A stretch of 64,000 bases of DNA from Pardosa pseudoannulata (lineage: Eukaryota; Arthropoda; Arachnida; Araneae; Lycosidae), in contig CM063500.1 of NCBI GenBank assembly GCA_032207245.1, forward strand, positions 62,460,424 through 62,524,423, written 5' to 3'. The notes beneath the pieces are model-generated. The model was not told the DNA's origin. It saw only the letters and a program-made list of their open reading frames with translations, and made no database searches. This document shows positions 1 to 12,381 of this stretch, one piece after another (positions within the stretch are counted from its first letter, which is position 1; each line of letters opens with the position of its first letter). The translations under genes were made by a program, and so were the position numbers.

Positions 1-29
1 TTTAAATAATTAGCTATTTACAAAACTAT

Positions 30-2614
30 TTAGTATCCGTATCTGGCATATCCTAAACCTCCAAGGATACCAAGTCCAAGTCCTCCGTATCCATAGCCAG
101 CATTGCCATATCCTCCATATCCGTAACCTGCATTGCCGTATCCTCCGTATCCGTATCCAGCATTTCCATAACCACCGTATCCGTAACCAGCATTGCCATA
201 GCCTCCATAGCCGATGTTACCATATCCACCGTATCCGAGTCCTACACCACCAGCGTAAGGGGCATCAGAGACCATGAGTACTGCAGCTGGGTTCTGGTTG
301 GCTGTTCCTGGCTCGTTGGTCTTGACCTGAGCCCTGAATCCACCGTGATCGGCAACATAGTCGACCTGCCTCTTGACACCTCGGGCATCGGTGAATCCGT
401 AGCTTCCCTTCACTGCGTGACCACCGTTGCCTTCCTCCTGCCTGTACTGCTCGCCGTGCTTGTCTTTGATGTCATACCCGAACTTATAGGGTTGGGGAGC
501 ATGATGGTGAACTGGTTCATGAACCTAAGTGTATAAAATAGAAAAATATTTCTATAAGTTAAATCCTAAGTATAAATAGTCAAATGCAATAACTGTAGAC
601 CAATGAGACTTAACAAAGACATTTATTTGTAAAGCATTTGATATAGCATTATCAGATAGGATTAATATGTTCGCAATAATATTTATTATGTTTACTTTTG
701 AAAAAAAAGAGAATAACTTTTATTTATAATAGATTTCCAGAAATTTAAAATTAAGAATGTTTTTCTTTATTTTTTCATTGCTTATGACGCTGATATATGA
801 CACTAGCCTCTTTATATTTCTTCACACATTACAAGTATGTTTATGAAATCCTAATAAAAATGATATGAAATGCTAATGTTTTTAAGTGCAGTGTACTACA
901 GAGAATTTATTATTAAAGTTTATAAGGAGTTATTATAAAGTTATTAAGTTTTAAATTCATTTTAACCCTCTAAGCGGTTCGCACTTACAATTTCACCAAA
1001 CCGATAATGTCTTCAAGGCGGTTGTCACGTACAATTTTCAATCTCTAAAAACGTTCTGAAAATAGATGTAATATACATTTCGGTCAGTGCTTTCCCCCAT
1101 GGAGTTTTGCGGTAGGAGGGTCAGTTCGATTGTTTAAGAACTGCACCCCTCTTTGACTAATTTATTGATAGATGCACCCTTACCACTTCAGGCCCAAAGA
1201 CGGTGATAGCTTTTCATGGCTTTATAAATCTCTAATTAGAAGTATTTCATATGCGGTAACAGATGTATCTCTAACTGCACCACTTAAATATCTTGGATGT
1301 ATTTCGTAAAAAATATAAATAAGTCTCTCAAAGAATATTTTTATTTGTACTTTTAGAATCAGTTTCTTCTTATGGGTTGATCTTCGAGACTGGACGAGCT
1401 TTATGTGTATTAAAAATTAACAATCTATAATAACTATTTATATATCTATTTATAACCGGAAGTAAAGGGACAATAACGAGGGTGGGTTTCCCGTATTCCA
1501 TTCTAGTCGACAAAGGGTGAAGAAAAAAATCATAGAACGCTTTGGCCACTGACACAGTAAAACTTTAGCTTATTTTTTAGAGACTTTTTTTCCTCGATGT
1601 GTTCCACTCGGAGGGTTAAAAATATCTGATAAATTTTCATATTAAATACATTCTGTGTGAAATTTTGACTGTTTTACTCTTACATATGTTTATATGCATA
1701 TATATTGAATTTGGATTCAATTTCCTTATTAAACTGAAGAACAAACTCAAGAATCAATGCAATCGGCGAGTTATCCATGAGGAAGAGATAAGAAACTCAA
1801 AATAAACAGTTCAGAAACTATATTGCACAATTGACAAATATTCTACAGATTTGATATATAGTATGAATATTACAATTAATATTTTAAAGTGTAAAATATT
1901 CTCTTATAAATAAAATTAAAACTTTCTTACCAAACTGGCTTCTGCCAGCACCATGAAAGCTGCAATTACAAGGACCTGTAAAAAAGGAAAATAGTATTAC
2001 GGAAAAATATTTTTTTATGTAATATAAAGAATGTAATCTGAAATTAATGTGTGATATGAAAATTTATTCTTTAAATGATACAATTTACTATTTAGATTTA
2101 AAAAAATGAAAGAAACCACGTTATATTATTTTTCTTGCTATTAGAGTAAATAAAATAAAATAATATTTAATAATGAGTATTAAAACATTTCTGTACAAAA
2201 CATAAATTATACGGAATACAATTGTGAAAGTAAAAAAAAAAAATCAAGTTTACTCTTCAGACATACGTAAATGACTCAAAATACGTCATAAATAATTTTC
2301 TTGTAAATTTTTAAATCTTTAAAAATTTTATTATGCTACTTACTTTATTTATCGCTACTACATTAAATAAAATTACTTCTCAATCTTGTATATTAATAAA
2401 TTTCGGTTATGATACATTAAATGGAAATTATTTTTTAAAATTACACTATAATTATCTTATCTTACATTCTGGATCTCCTGTATAAAAGTATAATATTTTC
2501 TATTAATTCTGCAACAAACAGAAATCGATTAAAATAAATGGTTTTCTAATAATGGATTATTGTGAATATATTAAAGGACATTACTGAAGGGGTAATACAA
2601 ACCTTAGAGAACAT
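30..2614 (-). CDS. Gly/Tyr-rich RR cuticular protein, paralogue 1 (three exons)
   Basis: Predicted secreted structural protein of the exoskeleton, 183 aa. Exons on the minus strand are 2614-2603, 1975-1931 and 524-30, both introns phase 0 with GT/AG ends. Exons 1 and 2 encode a signal peptide, MFSKVLVIAAFMVLAEAS. Mature residues from about 20 are His/Pro-rich (VHEPVHHHAPQP), followed by an extended RR chitin-binding region at about residues 30-95 with the landmarks YKFGYD, GSYGFTD, VDYVADHGGF and NEPG. From about residue 112 the chain is GYGNAGYGYG-type decamer repeats (four full copies), ending GLGYARYGY and TAA. This matches the known arachnid rigid-cuticle protein layout; binding to chitin is inferred from the family. 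Codons in exon 3 are clearly more GC-rich than the surroundings, and the copy looks intact. The poly(A) signal probably lies just outside the window. Intron 2 (525-1930) carries a piggyBac-type MITE. Confidence 0.93.
962..1619 (+). mobile_element. piggyBac-type MITE, copy 1 (658 bp)
   Basis: Bounded on both sides by TTAA. The ends read CCCTCTAAGCGG on the left and, reversed, CCCTCCGAGTGGAACAC on the right, fitting the TTAA plus CCC signature of piggyBac-related elements. Two further copies lie at 4993-5615 (opposite orientation) and 6260-6885. No coding capacity is seen. It sits in intron 2 of cuticle gene 1; cuticle gene 2 lacks it at the matching place. Confidence 0.8.
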
Positions 2615-2642
2615 TTTGTATTGTTATCCACTGCTACAAAGC

Positions 2643-2679
2643 ACTGATAACACACGTTTGAAATGTGTCTCTATTTATA
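2643..2679 (-). promoter_or_regulatory. Core promoter of cuticle gene 1 (TATA box and initiator)
   Basis: On the minus strand TATAAATA lies at 2679-2672 and an arthropod-type initiator TCAGT at 2647-2643, about 34 bp downstream. The ATG at 2614 follows, giving a short leader of about 30 nt. The same arrangement recurs at the other two copies, which supports it. Confidence 0.75.
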
Positions 2680-3093
2680 CCCGAAAGTCCGAAAACGAAA
2701 TTGAGATTAAACGTCACGCGTGATTCATTTTGTGTTTCATATCCACATTTGAAATAACTTAAAAGAAGAATTTAGCTTCAAGTTCAGGTTTTTTTTCAAT
2801 TCGACACCTTTTATGAATGATGAAAGAGAAGGAATACCTGTTTCTTGGATTTTAATATAAGAACATATTTCAGCATTGATTTTGTAATGAAAAGGGAGGT
2901 CATTGACATCAACAGTAGTATTAGATTGAAACGAAAGTAAAATTATTAAGGAGAGTGCATACAAATTATATTAAGTGTATTTAGTTTAATGCTATCTTGT
3001 GGGAAAAATATTTCAAAGGGTGAGTTGTATTTCAAAATATCTTTAATATGTCGAATGCTATGTAGCGGTTAAAAGCATGCAAATTATACTTTA

Positions 3094-3669
3094 TACTCCG
3101 CTTAATGTGATCGCAGTTAGTGTTATCAATCGCTTATTGTTATCGAAATCACTTGGTCCCAATTTTCTCTATTCATTTGAATGTTAAAATTATCGCTTTA
3201 TGGGATCATTACATCGGTTAATGGGATCCGTTTTCGAACCTCATTTTAACTGGCAAAGGAATATTCACGATGTATTCAGAAGGAACCTATTACTTTCGTT
3301 CTTGTTTTAATTTTTGAGATTTGTCCCTCTTCCACCTAGGGAAATGGGGAATGAACATAAGAGTGGGGAATTATTCGTTCGTGGAATTTTTCAGAAATAC
3401 GCATACCCTGCTGGTAGTCAATGGTTGTCAGATAAGCAGAAGGCAACAAATTCCATTCGGAACGGAGAATTGAGCGTAATCACATTTTATGCCTTGCTCG
3501 CTTACAAGCAGCTTGCGATATGGAAGCGAAATGATTTAATATTAAAACAAAAGATCAAAATTTTGAATCATTATGACAGGTTGATGGAACTAATGAGTCA
3601 AATGGAGAATCTCTTGATATTGAGTAAAATAAATGGCTTTCAATTGACTGCACAAACTAATGTGTAGTG
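3094..3669 (+). mobile_element. Truncated pogo/Tigger-like element with a transposase N-terminal remnant
   Basis: The left end, from ACTCCGCTTAATGTGATC, matches the terminal inverted repeat of the full copy at 42511-43254. An open frame at 3314-3667 runs through former leader sequence into WKRNDLILKQKIKIL and NHYDRL, the start of a pogo/Tigger (CENP-B-like) helix-turn-helix. The frame is then lost and no DDE domain follows. The outermost bases of the left end and the whole right part are missing, so this is a dead fragment and not a host gene. Confidence 0.6.
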
Positions 3670-4525
3670 CCAGGAAGGGTCACAGATAACAGGCCATATT
3701 AATTTTAATGCTCACTAAACCTTAAATAAGCATCGCAAATAACAAATTAATATATCGGATAAAAATATATTATTACTTGATTTTTCGACAATTTTAATTA
3801 ATACAAATAAAATAAAAGTGGAGACAACAGACTATTGCGACAAGAATGAAAGAGTTAAATATTAAATGAGAGCATTTCAGCGTCATGGAGTATCATCGGT
3901 GAACATAGTAAAATAAATGCATTACGAATGATTGCAGAAATTATTCTTGACACAACATTCAAAACTGCAAAGGTCCCGAGTGACTCGCCGTCTTAGATTT
4001 GTCTCACTAAAGATATTTTAAGGATCACAAATAAACAAATTTAATACATTAGATAAAAGAGGATAAAAGATTTTACTTGATCTTTTGACGAGTAATTTTT
4101 AAAAATGTAAATAAAATGACGGTGGAGATAATGGACTATTACAATATCCATATTTCAGAGCCATGGGGATTACCGGTGATTCCAGTTAAATAAATGCATT
4201 ACGAATGACTGTACGAATGAATCTTGATGATTATACAACATTGCTAAAACACCACGGGAATCTCTACATTAATTTTACCCGTATTAATTTTAGGGATTAA
4301 CAGAAATCAAATAAGGATTGCAAATGATCAAACTAATACATTGGATAAAAGAGCAATAAGTATTATTGATCGATATTTGTATGAGTAATTTTACAGCATT
4401 TCAGCGCTATGGGATACACCGGTCACCTTAGTATAATAAATGACTAATAAATGATTGTACAAATAAATGTGTACACAACATTCGAAGCGCCATGTAGTCG
4501 GCAGGTCCCCAAAGAACTTATTTTA

Positions 4526-5991
4526 CTAGCATATAGCCCGTCATATTACGGGATCAATAAAATTTTTAATTTTCCAGAATTGTAAAGTACCCTATGAGGC
4601 AGGTAAAAAAAAGGTTTGTTTTTTGGATGAAAATTATCTGGTACAACCTCAGTAATTTGTTTATCTTCATACTTCTCAAAAGTCTCTCAATACTGTGAAT
4701 GCAGTTTAGAATCACGTTGAATTCATTTAGAAAGTTAATTCAAGGTTTTCTTAGCTATGTCGAAATGACCGTTAAGTTCTTCTCAATTTTTATTTCCACA
4801 GTAATTAATGGAAGTAAAGCTACGAAACTATCATTTCCACTACACCCTGGAGGTAGATAGAATTTAATTTGTTGTTACTGCCAATGATAAAATTTTCATT
4901 GCAACAAAAATAATCGATGATTAAATTTAAAATTATCACATATGTAATTTATTATTTAAGCCAAATATAAAAGAAAATTATTTACGTAATATCTAACCCT
5001 TCGAGTGAAACACATCTAGGAAAAAATTCTCTAAAATACGCTAATGTCAGTGGCTAAAGGGTTCTATGATTTTTACCTTCACCCTTTGTCGAATGGAATA
5101 TGGAAAACTCACCCTCGTTATTGTCCCTTTACTCTCGGTTATATATAGATATATAAATAGATATTATAGCTTGTTAACTTTTAATACATGTAAAGCTCGT
5201 CAAGTCTGGAGTATTATCCCATAAGAAATAATGGATTCTAAAAGTACAAATAGAAATATTCTTTGTGAGACTTATTTATATCTTTTAAGAAAGTCATCCA
5301 AGATATTTAAGTGGTGCAATGAGAGATACATCTGTTACCGCAAATGAAATACTTCAAAATAGAGCCATGAAGAGCTGTCAGCTTCTTTGTTTCTCAGGGG
5401 GTTGGGTTGCATCCCTGAAGAAATGTCAGTGAAAGAGGGGTGCAGTTCCTAAACAATAGACCTGACCCTCCTACCTCAAAACTCCAGGGGGCAAAGCACT
5501 GGCAAAAATGTACATTACATCCATTTTCGGAGCGTTTTTGGAGGTCGAAAATTGTACGTTTTAAAGTCATCATCGGTTTGGCGGAATTGTACGTGCAAAC
5601 CGCTTAGAGGGATAAATTCAGTGATAATATTGTGATAAAGTGAAAAAATTCAGTATGAAAATAATGGAGACGATATTTAAGTAATTTAAAATAAGAAATG
5701 ATTAAATGAGATGGTTAAATGAATGACGTCATAACGCTATAAATAAATGTTATGTTTACCTATTTATTAAGTGACAAATTGATAAATGTAATCGCCTGCT
5801 CTTAACCGGGGAAAAAAGCTTGAAATAATGGCATTAAATGCTAGAAAAGTGGGGAAGGCGTGGATTTCGAACGTTGCTAACCCCAACTCATCAAGAATTC
5901 AATATGGATGCCTCTATCCATTCCAGGTACAACCGCTTCATAAATTAGAGGACAGACGGACAGATAAGTTAGGTTATTATTATATAAGGGA
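4526..5991 (-). mobile_element. Non-autonomous Helitron (HelA family), with a nested MITE
   Basis: Reading the minus strand, the element opens A^TCCCTTATATAATAATA at 5991. It ends with a CCCGTAATATGACGGG hairpin followed closely by GCTATATGCTAG and then T at 4525. The A^T insertion context, TC start, 3' hairpin and CTRR end are Helitron hallmarks. Removing the nested MITE (4993-5615) leaves about 840 bp. No Rep/helicase coding is visible. This copy lies inside the old tandem array and, having both ends, defines the family. Confidence 0.78.
4993..5615 (-). mobile_element. piggyBac-type MITE, copy 2, nested in the Helitron
   Basis: Reverse-orientation copy of the element at 962-1619, about 620 bp, with both ends recognisable (AACCCTTCGAGTG on the left, CCGCTTAGAGGG on the right). 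The TTAA flanks have decayed to CTAA and ATAA. The Helitron reads continuously on either side (ATTTACGTAATAT before, TTCAGTGATAA after), which proves the nesting order. Confidence 0.78.
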
Positions 5992-6259
5992 TAACTCACT
6001 GAAAACTGAATACAGGATTAAAAATGAACGAATTAACATATCGAGTAAAATTCAATAAATATTATTAATCGATTGTTTGACCTACACATCAAAAGGAATG
6101 TATATTAAATGTTAATTTTAAATAATACAAATAAAATAACGGTGGAGATAATGGACTATTTTAATAATTGCACGAATTATACTTAAAGGTTACACAGAGT
6201 TTGTAACGCCACGGAAGTTCACTGACGACCTTCTATATTAATTTGAATTCCACTAACAA

Positions 6260-6885
6260 TTAACACTCTAAGCGGTTTGCACGTACAATTCCGCCCAGCT
6301 GTCACAGACAATTTTTGACCTCCAAAAACGGTCCAAAAATAGATTTACTATACATTTCTGACAGTGCTTTCCCCCATGAAATTATGAGGTAGGAGGGTCA
6401 GGTTGATTGTTTAGGAACTTCACCCCTACTTCGACTGACATTTTATTGAGGGATGTACCCCTACTCTCTGAGGAACAAAGACGCTGATAGCTTCTCATGG
6501 CTTTGACAATCTCTATTTCGAAGTATTTTCGTTTCCAGTAAACATATATATCTCTAATTGCACCACTGAAATATCTTGGATGACTTTAGTAAAAAAAAAT
6601 ATACATAATTCTCAAAAAAAAATTTTTTTTTATTCGTACTTTTAAAATACATTATTTCTTATGTGATGATCTTCGAGACTTGACGAGCTTTATGTGTATT
6701 AAAAATTAACAATCAATAATGTCTATTTATATATCTATTTATAACCGGAAGTAAAGGGACAATAACGAGGGTGGAACAAAGGGTGAAGTAAAAAATCATA
6801 GAGCACTTTGGTCACTAACACAATAAAGTTGTATCGTATTTTTTGGAGTTTTTTTTCTCCCGGTGTGTTCCACTCGGAGGGTTAA
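6260..6885 (+). mobile_element. piggyBac-type MITE, copy 3
   Basis: Flanked by perfect TTAA at 6260-6263 and 6882-6885. Ends are CACTCTAAGCGG and, reversed, CCCTCCGAGTGGAACAC. It is inserted in the old tandem array, whose sequence resumes at about 6887 with GGATTGCAAATGC. Confidence 0.8.
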
Positions 6886-7499
6886 ATACAGGATTGCAAA
6901 TGCAAAAATTAATATATTGGGTAAAAGTACAATAAATATTGTCGACGAGGACCAATAACACAAACAAAAAACGAAGAATATAACATTTGTCTTTAAACTT
7001 ATTTTAATCATAATGCCAGCAGCAACGTGCGGCCATCACTACAAAAAGTTCTCCTTCATAAACTAAACTAAAATAGTGTTGCCACAAAAATGCAACTAAA
7101 TTATACTACAAAAATAAAACATAGCACACGGAACATAAAACATAACAGTACAAAATGTAACACATTGAGTTCGAGGATAAACAACAAAACAAAATACAAA
7201 ACATTAATAAATGATTCAAACAAATATTACATCATGATTGATCGATGTACTTCCCCAAAAATTAAAGTAGAATAAATATTAATTAATAATAATAATATTA
7301 ATTTACAATTAGTATTAATTAACAATAAATTCAAGTTGGAGATAACGGTGTATTGGAAAAAAAATGAACAAGTAAAGACCAATTGAAGGCATTTCAGCGT
7401 CGTGGTGACAGCTGGTGATCTCAGTAAATGCATTGAGAAAGATTCCGCACTTTAATTATAATGGTTACACACACTGTTAATTGAAATTAATATTTCACC

Positions 7500-8280
7500 A
7501 GAATATTCAACCGATAATGACAAATTTAATGATGGCTAGAAGAGCAAGCATTGTGAAATTATTGTGGCTTTCGGCGTGTTAAACTTGTTACTCCTTTTAA
7601 ACTCATACGAGCTTTCAAATAAGATGAACGTCGTAACTTTCAAACTGAAACATCTTCATTAATTCACTATTTTTAATTCGCTATAAAAATCGAAAATCTA
7701 TATTGCTTAGAATAAAATTTTTCTTAGTTAATAACGGGCTATCTTTATGAATTTTTATTTATTTCTTTTATATAAAGTCGTACATTTTAAAAAAAATGTA
7801 AAATATAGACACCCAGGGAAAAAATAAAAATGTGCTTATTCGCAAAATAACTCTTAAAATTTGTTAAAAAAATAAATTTTTATAACAAATCTAATATAAT
7901 TATTATTTGTATTTGGAAAACTAAAGCTGTATTTTGAAGAATAATATATTTCATTTTATAGGATAAAATTTTTTCTTTTAATTTTCCGTTTATTAACTTA
8001 TTTAACATTTATTGATAATTAAACATCACATAGTTATACTGTTCACGTAAATCCAGATATTTTGCTTCAATTTCGTTTAAAATTCAGTTTTTAGTTTACG
8101 TATTTCAAACTTTTTCATCTGAGTGAAGCAATTTCACTAGTTTCATTTCGTGTATATTTTTTATGTTATTTTGAAAATAATACAACTTGAAAATACAAAA
8201 CTATTATTTTTTTTTAAATTAGAGTGATATTATAGGGTTTCAAAAAGTACTATGTTCCTTTAAGTAATAAAATTAGTTTA
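7500..8280. other. AT-rich region without recognised features
   Basis: No supportable gene, element end or tandem repeat was found. Long A/T runs and short spurious frames only. Confidence 0.5.
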
Positions 8281-8284
8281 AAAT

Positions 8285-8432
8285 AGACGGGGTCTGTAAA
8301 GATACAGTCATGCTGGAATTGCCGTCTTCGATCTTGAAGTATTTAGTCAGCGTCTCTTTAGGTCGTTTCCCGTTCTCTAGCATATTCTTGTGACCCTTGT
8401 ATGAATGCCGGGGTATTTCAAAGAGAAGGAAG
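8285..8432 (-). other. Unassigned GC-elevated open stretch
   Basis: On the minus strand an open frame of about 50 codons stands out from its surroundings in base composition. It includes GHKNMLENGKRPKETLTKY and ends SLQTPSILN followed by TAA. An AG that could act as acceptor lies just before GGTCACAAG. I do not recognise the peptide. It could be a terminal exon of an unknown gene or a transposon remnant; there is no partner exon in view because the TA tract at 8588 follows upstream. Confidence 0.25.
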
Positions 8433-8574
8433 GATAAGAATTATCTAACAATTGATAGCACAAGATTAAAATATTGATATTTGTCAAAGAAATGGATATA
8501 GAAACAAAGTATTTATATTTTTCTCTTTACTAATAAATTATTAAAAAAGCATTTATAACAACGTGAAAGGCTAA

Positions 8575-9200
<626 letters not shown>

Positions 9201-9959
9201 CCGTTGTAAGTTTCCTATGCATTTTTAATTAACTGAACCAATTTTGATTATTTCTTATGATAATTTATGTCACTTTAAGATGATAATTCAGGTCAACTCT
9301 AAGGTAGTCTTTTGCAAATCTTTTGTGATAATTCAAGTCATTTAAGTCTTTTTATGATAATTCAGGTAAACTCTAGGAGAGTGTTATGAAAGTTGATTTA
9401 AATTCAAAAGCAGGATGGATATAGAACGTTTTTACTCTTTATTGAACTTTGCGATCATATATTGGATGTAATTTTCTTTGAATGCAGTGCTAAAATAATA
9501 AAAATTAAGTGATTTATTTTATGCGATATTGTTTAAAATGTGAAGTAGAATGATATGTTTCCATGTATTTATTCCAAGAAGACATTACCTACCCTTGTTT
9601 TTTTAAATAATTTGGCATATTTTATTAAATTCTATTTTGCCTCTTTTTAACCTTTGGAATGTTTTTCTGCAATGAGTAGCGCAGCCATCGATACCAAATA
9701 AAATATTTAATTGTTTTTATCATGTGATTAAAATTGCTATTTTGTATAAGTACCTATCTCCTCTTTAAATTATTTAAGTCTTCTAAGTAAATTAAATGAG
9801 TTAATAATTTAAATTCCCCTTAAAGGAATACATGTTTTAGGACTTTTGACGAAATTTAATTAATGAATTATTCAATTTTAACTTTTTTTACTTGGTATAT
9901 TTCTATCTAACTTGAATATTGCCGTTTTTCCAAATAAAAATGTATTCTGTTGTTAGCAA

Positions 9960-10428
9960 ATTGATCGTTTGAAAAATTAAAGCTTCTCAGATGTATAAAT
10001 TAAATGTGAATTCCAGCAATTTATATTTTTTTATATGAAGTAAAGATGTATTGTAATCATAAAAAAAATTTAATGCTCAAATTTAAACGAAAACATTAAT
10101 TTTGGCTCAATATGTTTTGAGTAGTTTCAGAGTTTCATCCGTAAACATATAAAGAAACTTTAATTTAAAAAAAATTAAATATTCATTTTGATAATGATGC
10201 ATTTTGACTAGTTTTGTCTTTGCAACTGAATGTATGCTTCGTTGTAGAATTATATATGATACATATAACTGTATGTATGTATCTTATATGTCTACAACGG
10301 TCAGCCGTAGATCGTACAAATTTGTATTTAGGAATGATGTAACATCTTGTAGTACACCTCAACTTCTGATTGAGATATGCAATATATACTTGTATGATGA
10401 AGTATTTCAATAAATTGTATATTGACAC
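9960..10428 (+). repeat. Single-copy relative of the 154-bp satellite monomer and its left flank
   Basis: 10250-10428 carries a diverged monomer: CTACAACGGTCAGCCG, then TACAAATTTGTATTTAGGAATG, TGTAGTACACCTCA, CTTCTGATTG and AAGTATTTCAATAAA. The 200 bp before it (AATTTTGGC, AAATATTCATTTT) resembles the sequence before the large array at 20240-20520. It therefore looks like an unexpanded relative of that array. No protein is recognised. Confidence 0.6.
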
Positions 10429-10539
10429 TGCACGACAAAACTTAAAACAATTGGCCCTAAAAAGTCGTATTTATGTTTAGTTATGTATTATTATGCATGT
10501 ACTTCCGACTTTATGTCTGTGTGTTCTATCTCGTATATT

Positions 10540-10554
10540 TATGTGTGTGTGTAT

Positions 10555-10634
<80 letters not shown>
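10540..10634. repeat. Compound (CA)n(TA)n(TATG)n microsatellite
   Basis: GT/CA runs near 10541-10580 pass into TA and then into TATG repeats up to 10634. Confidence 0.95.
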
Positions 10635-10854
10635 TAAAGATTTTCTACATAGATATGGAATATGAAATCTACAACTGTTTTAAATATGGATTCAGTCAAT
10701 TTTGTTTTTAAAAGGCAATGTAGAATATTATGTTGCTTAAATATAGCACATAACTATGTATGAAGAAACATATATCTCGAAGTAGTATTTCGCAAGAACT
10801 TTGTTCAGAGAATTAAATCAATAAAGAAGGAGAAATCGAAAGTAATTTAAAATA

Positions 10855-10860
10855 TTTATT
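10855..10860 (-). terminator. Poly(A) signal of cuticle gene 2
   Basis: AATAAA on the minus strand, about 29 nt downstream of the stop codon at 10889. The same signal is at 30560-30565 in gene 3. Confidence 0.7.
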
Positions 10861-10888
10861 TAAAATAATTAGCTATTTACAGAACTAT

Positions 10889-12343
10889 TTAGTATCCGTA
10901 TCGCGCATATCCTAAGCCTCCAAGGATACCAAGTCCAAGTCCTCCATATCCATAGCCAGCATTGCCATATCCTCCATATCCTAAACCGGCATTGCCGTAT
11001 CCTCCGTATCCGTATCCTGCATTACCATATCCACCGTATCCGTAACCAGCATTGCCATAGCCTCCATAACCAATGTTACCGTATCCTCCATATCCGAGTC
11101 CTACACCACCAGCGTATGGAGCATTAGAGACCATGAGGACTGCAGCTGGGTTCTGGTTGGCTGTTCCTGGCTCGTTGGTCTTGACTTGAGCTCTGAATCC
11201 ACCGTGATCGGCAACATAGTCGACCTGCCTCTTGACTCCTCGGGCATCGGTGAATCCGTAGCTTCCCTTCACGGCGTGGCCACCGTTGCCTTCCTCCTGC
11301 CTGTACTGCTCGCCGTGCTTGTCCTTGATGTCATAGCCGAATTTATAGGGTTGAGGAGCATGATGGTGAACTGGTTCATGTACCTAAGAGTATCAAAAAG
11401 ATTTCCATAAGTCAAATACTTAGTATAAATAATCGAAAGCAATAACTGTAGAACAATTAGTAATATCAGAGATTTTAAATTTTAAAGCATTTAAAAATAC
11501 TTTTTTATGTGTTTACTTTAATTAAAAGAGTAATATTTATTTATAGTAGGTTTCCAGTATTTTAAATTGAGAATGCGCATTGTTAAGTTTGTTCATTGTG
11601 TATAACGCTGAAAAATGACAGTATTCGCAGTCTTACATTGATTTAGGCATTAGAAGTATGTTTATGAAATCCGAATAAAAGTTATGTAAAATGCTAATAC
11701 ATTTTAACTGTTGTGTATTATAAGGTGAATATTAGGTGTAAATTAGGTGCATTTGAAAAATGTCTGATAAATTTTTATATTAAACAGATCATGTGTAAAA
11801 TTTAGACGTTTTTACTCTTGCTTATGTTTATACATATGTTTATGTTTGTAAAATCGGGAGAAAAAGCAATTTTTCTGTTTTTTGGGGACCTAGATTAGAC
11901 ATCTAATTCAGTTTCCTGATTGAACTGAAGCACAAAATGAGGTTATGAGTCTTAGTCAAAATTCAGTAAAGATTTTCGTTTACTCCATGAGTTACGAATC
12001 CGGTACTGCACCGTCGATATTGTACGTTTTTACACGACTATATTCGTCGAAAGAACTGCAATCGACTATATCGTCCGAGTAAGAACCAAATTAATTTTCA
12101 TAGAAATTATTTTATCAGCAGTTTTTATAATGAGAAACTGCCCATGACAGGAAATTGTAGCTTTCAGTTGTAAAAGTCACTAAAATTGCATGAGAACTAC
12201 ATTGAAATAACGAAAAATCTAAAAATTCATTATTTCTCCGTACGGAGTAGAAATATTTCTAAAATTGGTGTCTCTTTGTCCTCACGTATGAATTAAAATT
12301 AATGAAATAATCTTTTTATTTATTATGATAATATTTACTACAT

Positions 12344-12381
<38 letters not shown>

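Larger units (their letters stand above)
3680..7500. repeat. Old diverged tandem array, about 250-295-bp units, interrupted by transposons
   Basis: Recurring landmarks are GGATAAAAG..AATAAATATTATT near 3756, 4051, 4343, 6043, 6919 and 7260; CGGTGGAGATAATGGACTATT near 4120 and 6140 (close variants at 3820 and 7340); and GCATTTCAGCG near 3873, 4396 and 7385. They define about six strongly diverged units in one orientation. The array is split by the Helitron at 4526-5991 and the MITE at 6260-6885. No coding potential; the frame at 5828-6058 is a chance frame across the Helitron edge. Confidence 0.65.

Noticed and set aside
345..536. Plus-strand open frame opposite exon 3 of cuticle gene 1 (also 11186-11410 and 30861-31085 opposite genes 2 and 3)
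   Set aside because: They are antisense shadows of the conserved RR-coding exon; the minus strand has the signal peptide, splice sites and promoter.
3314..3667. 117-codon frame as a host gene
   Set aside because: It lies within a pogo/Tigger-like element; only its C-terminal part resembles a transposase start, and the matching region is broken in the copy at 42511-43254.
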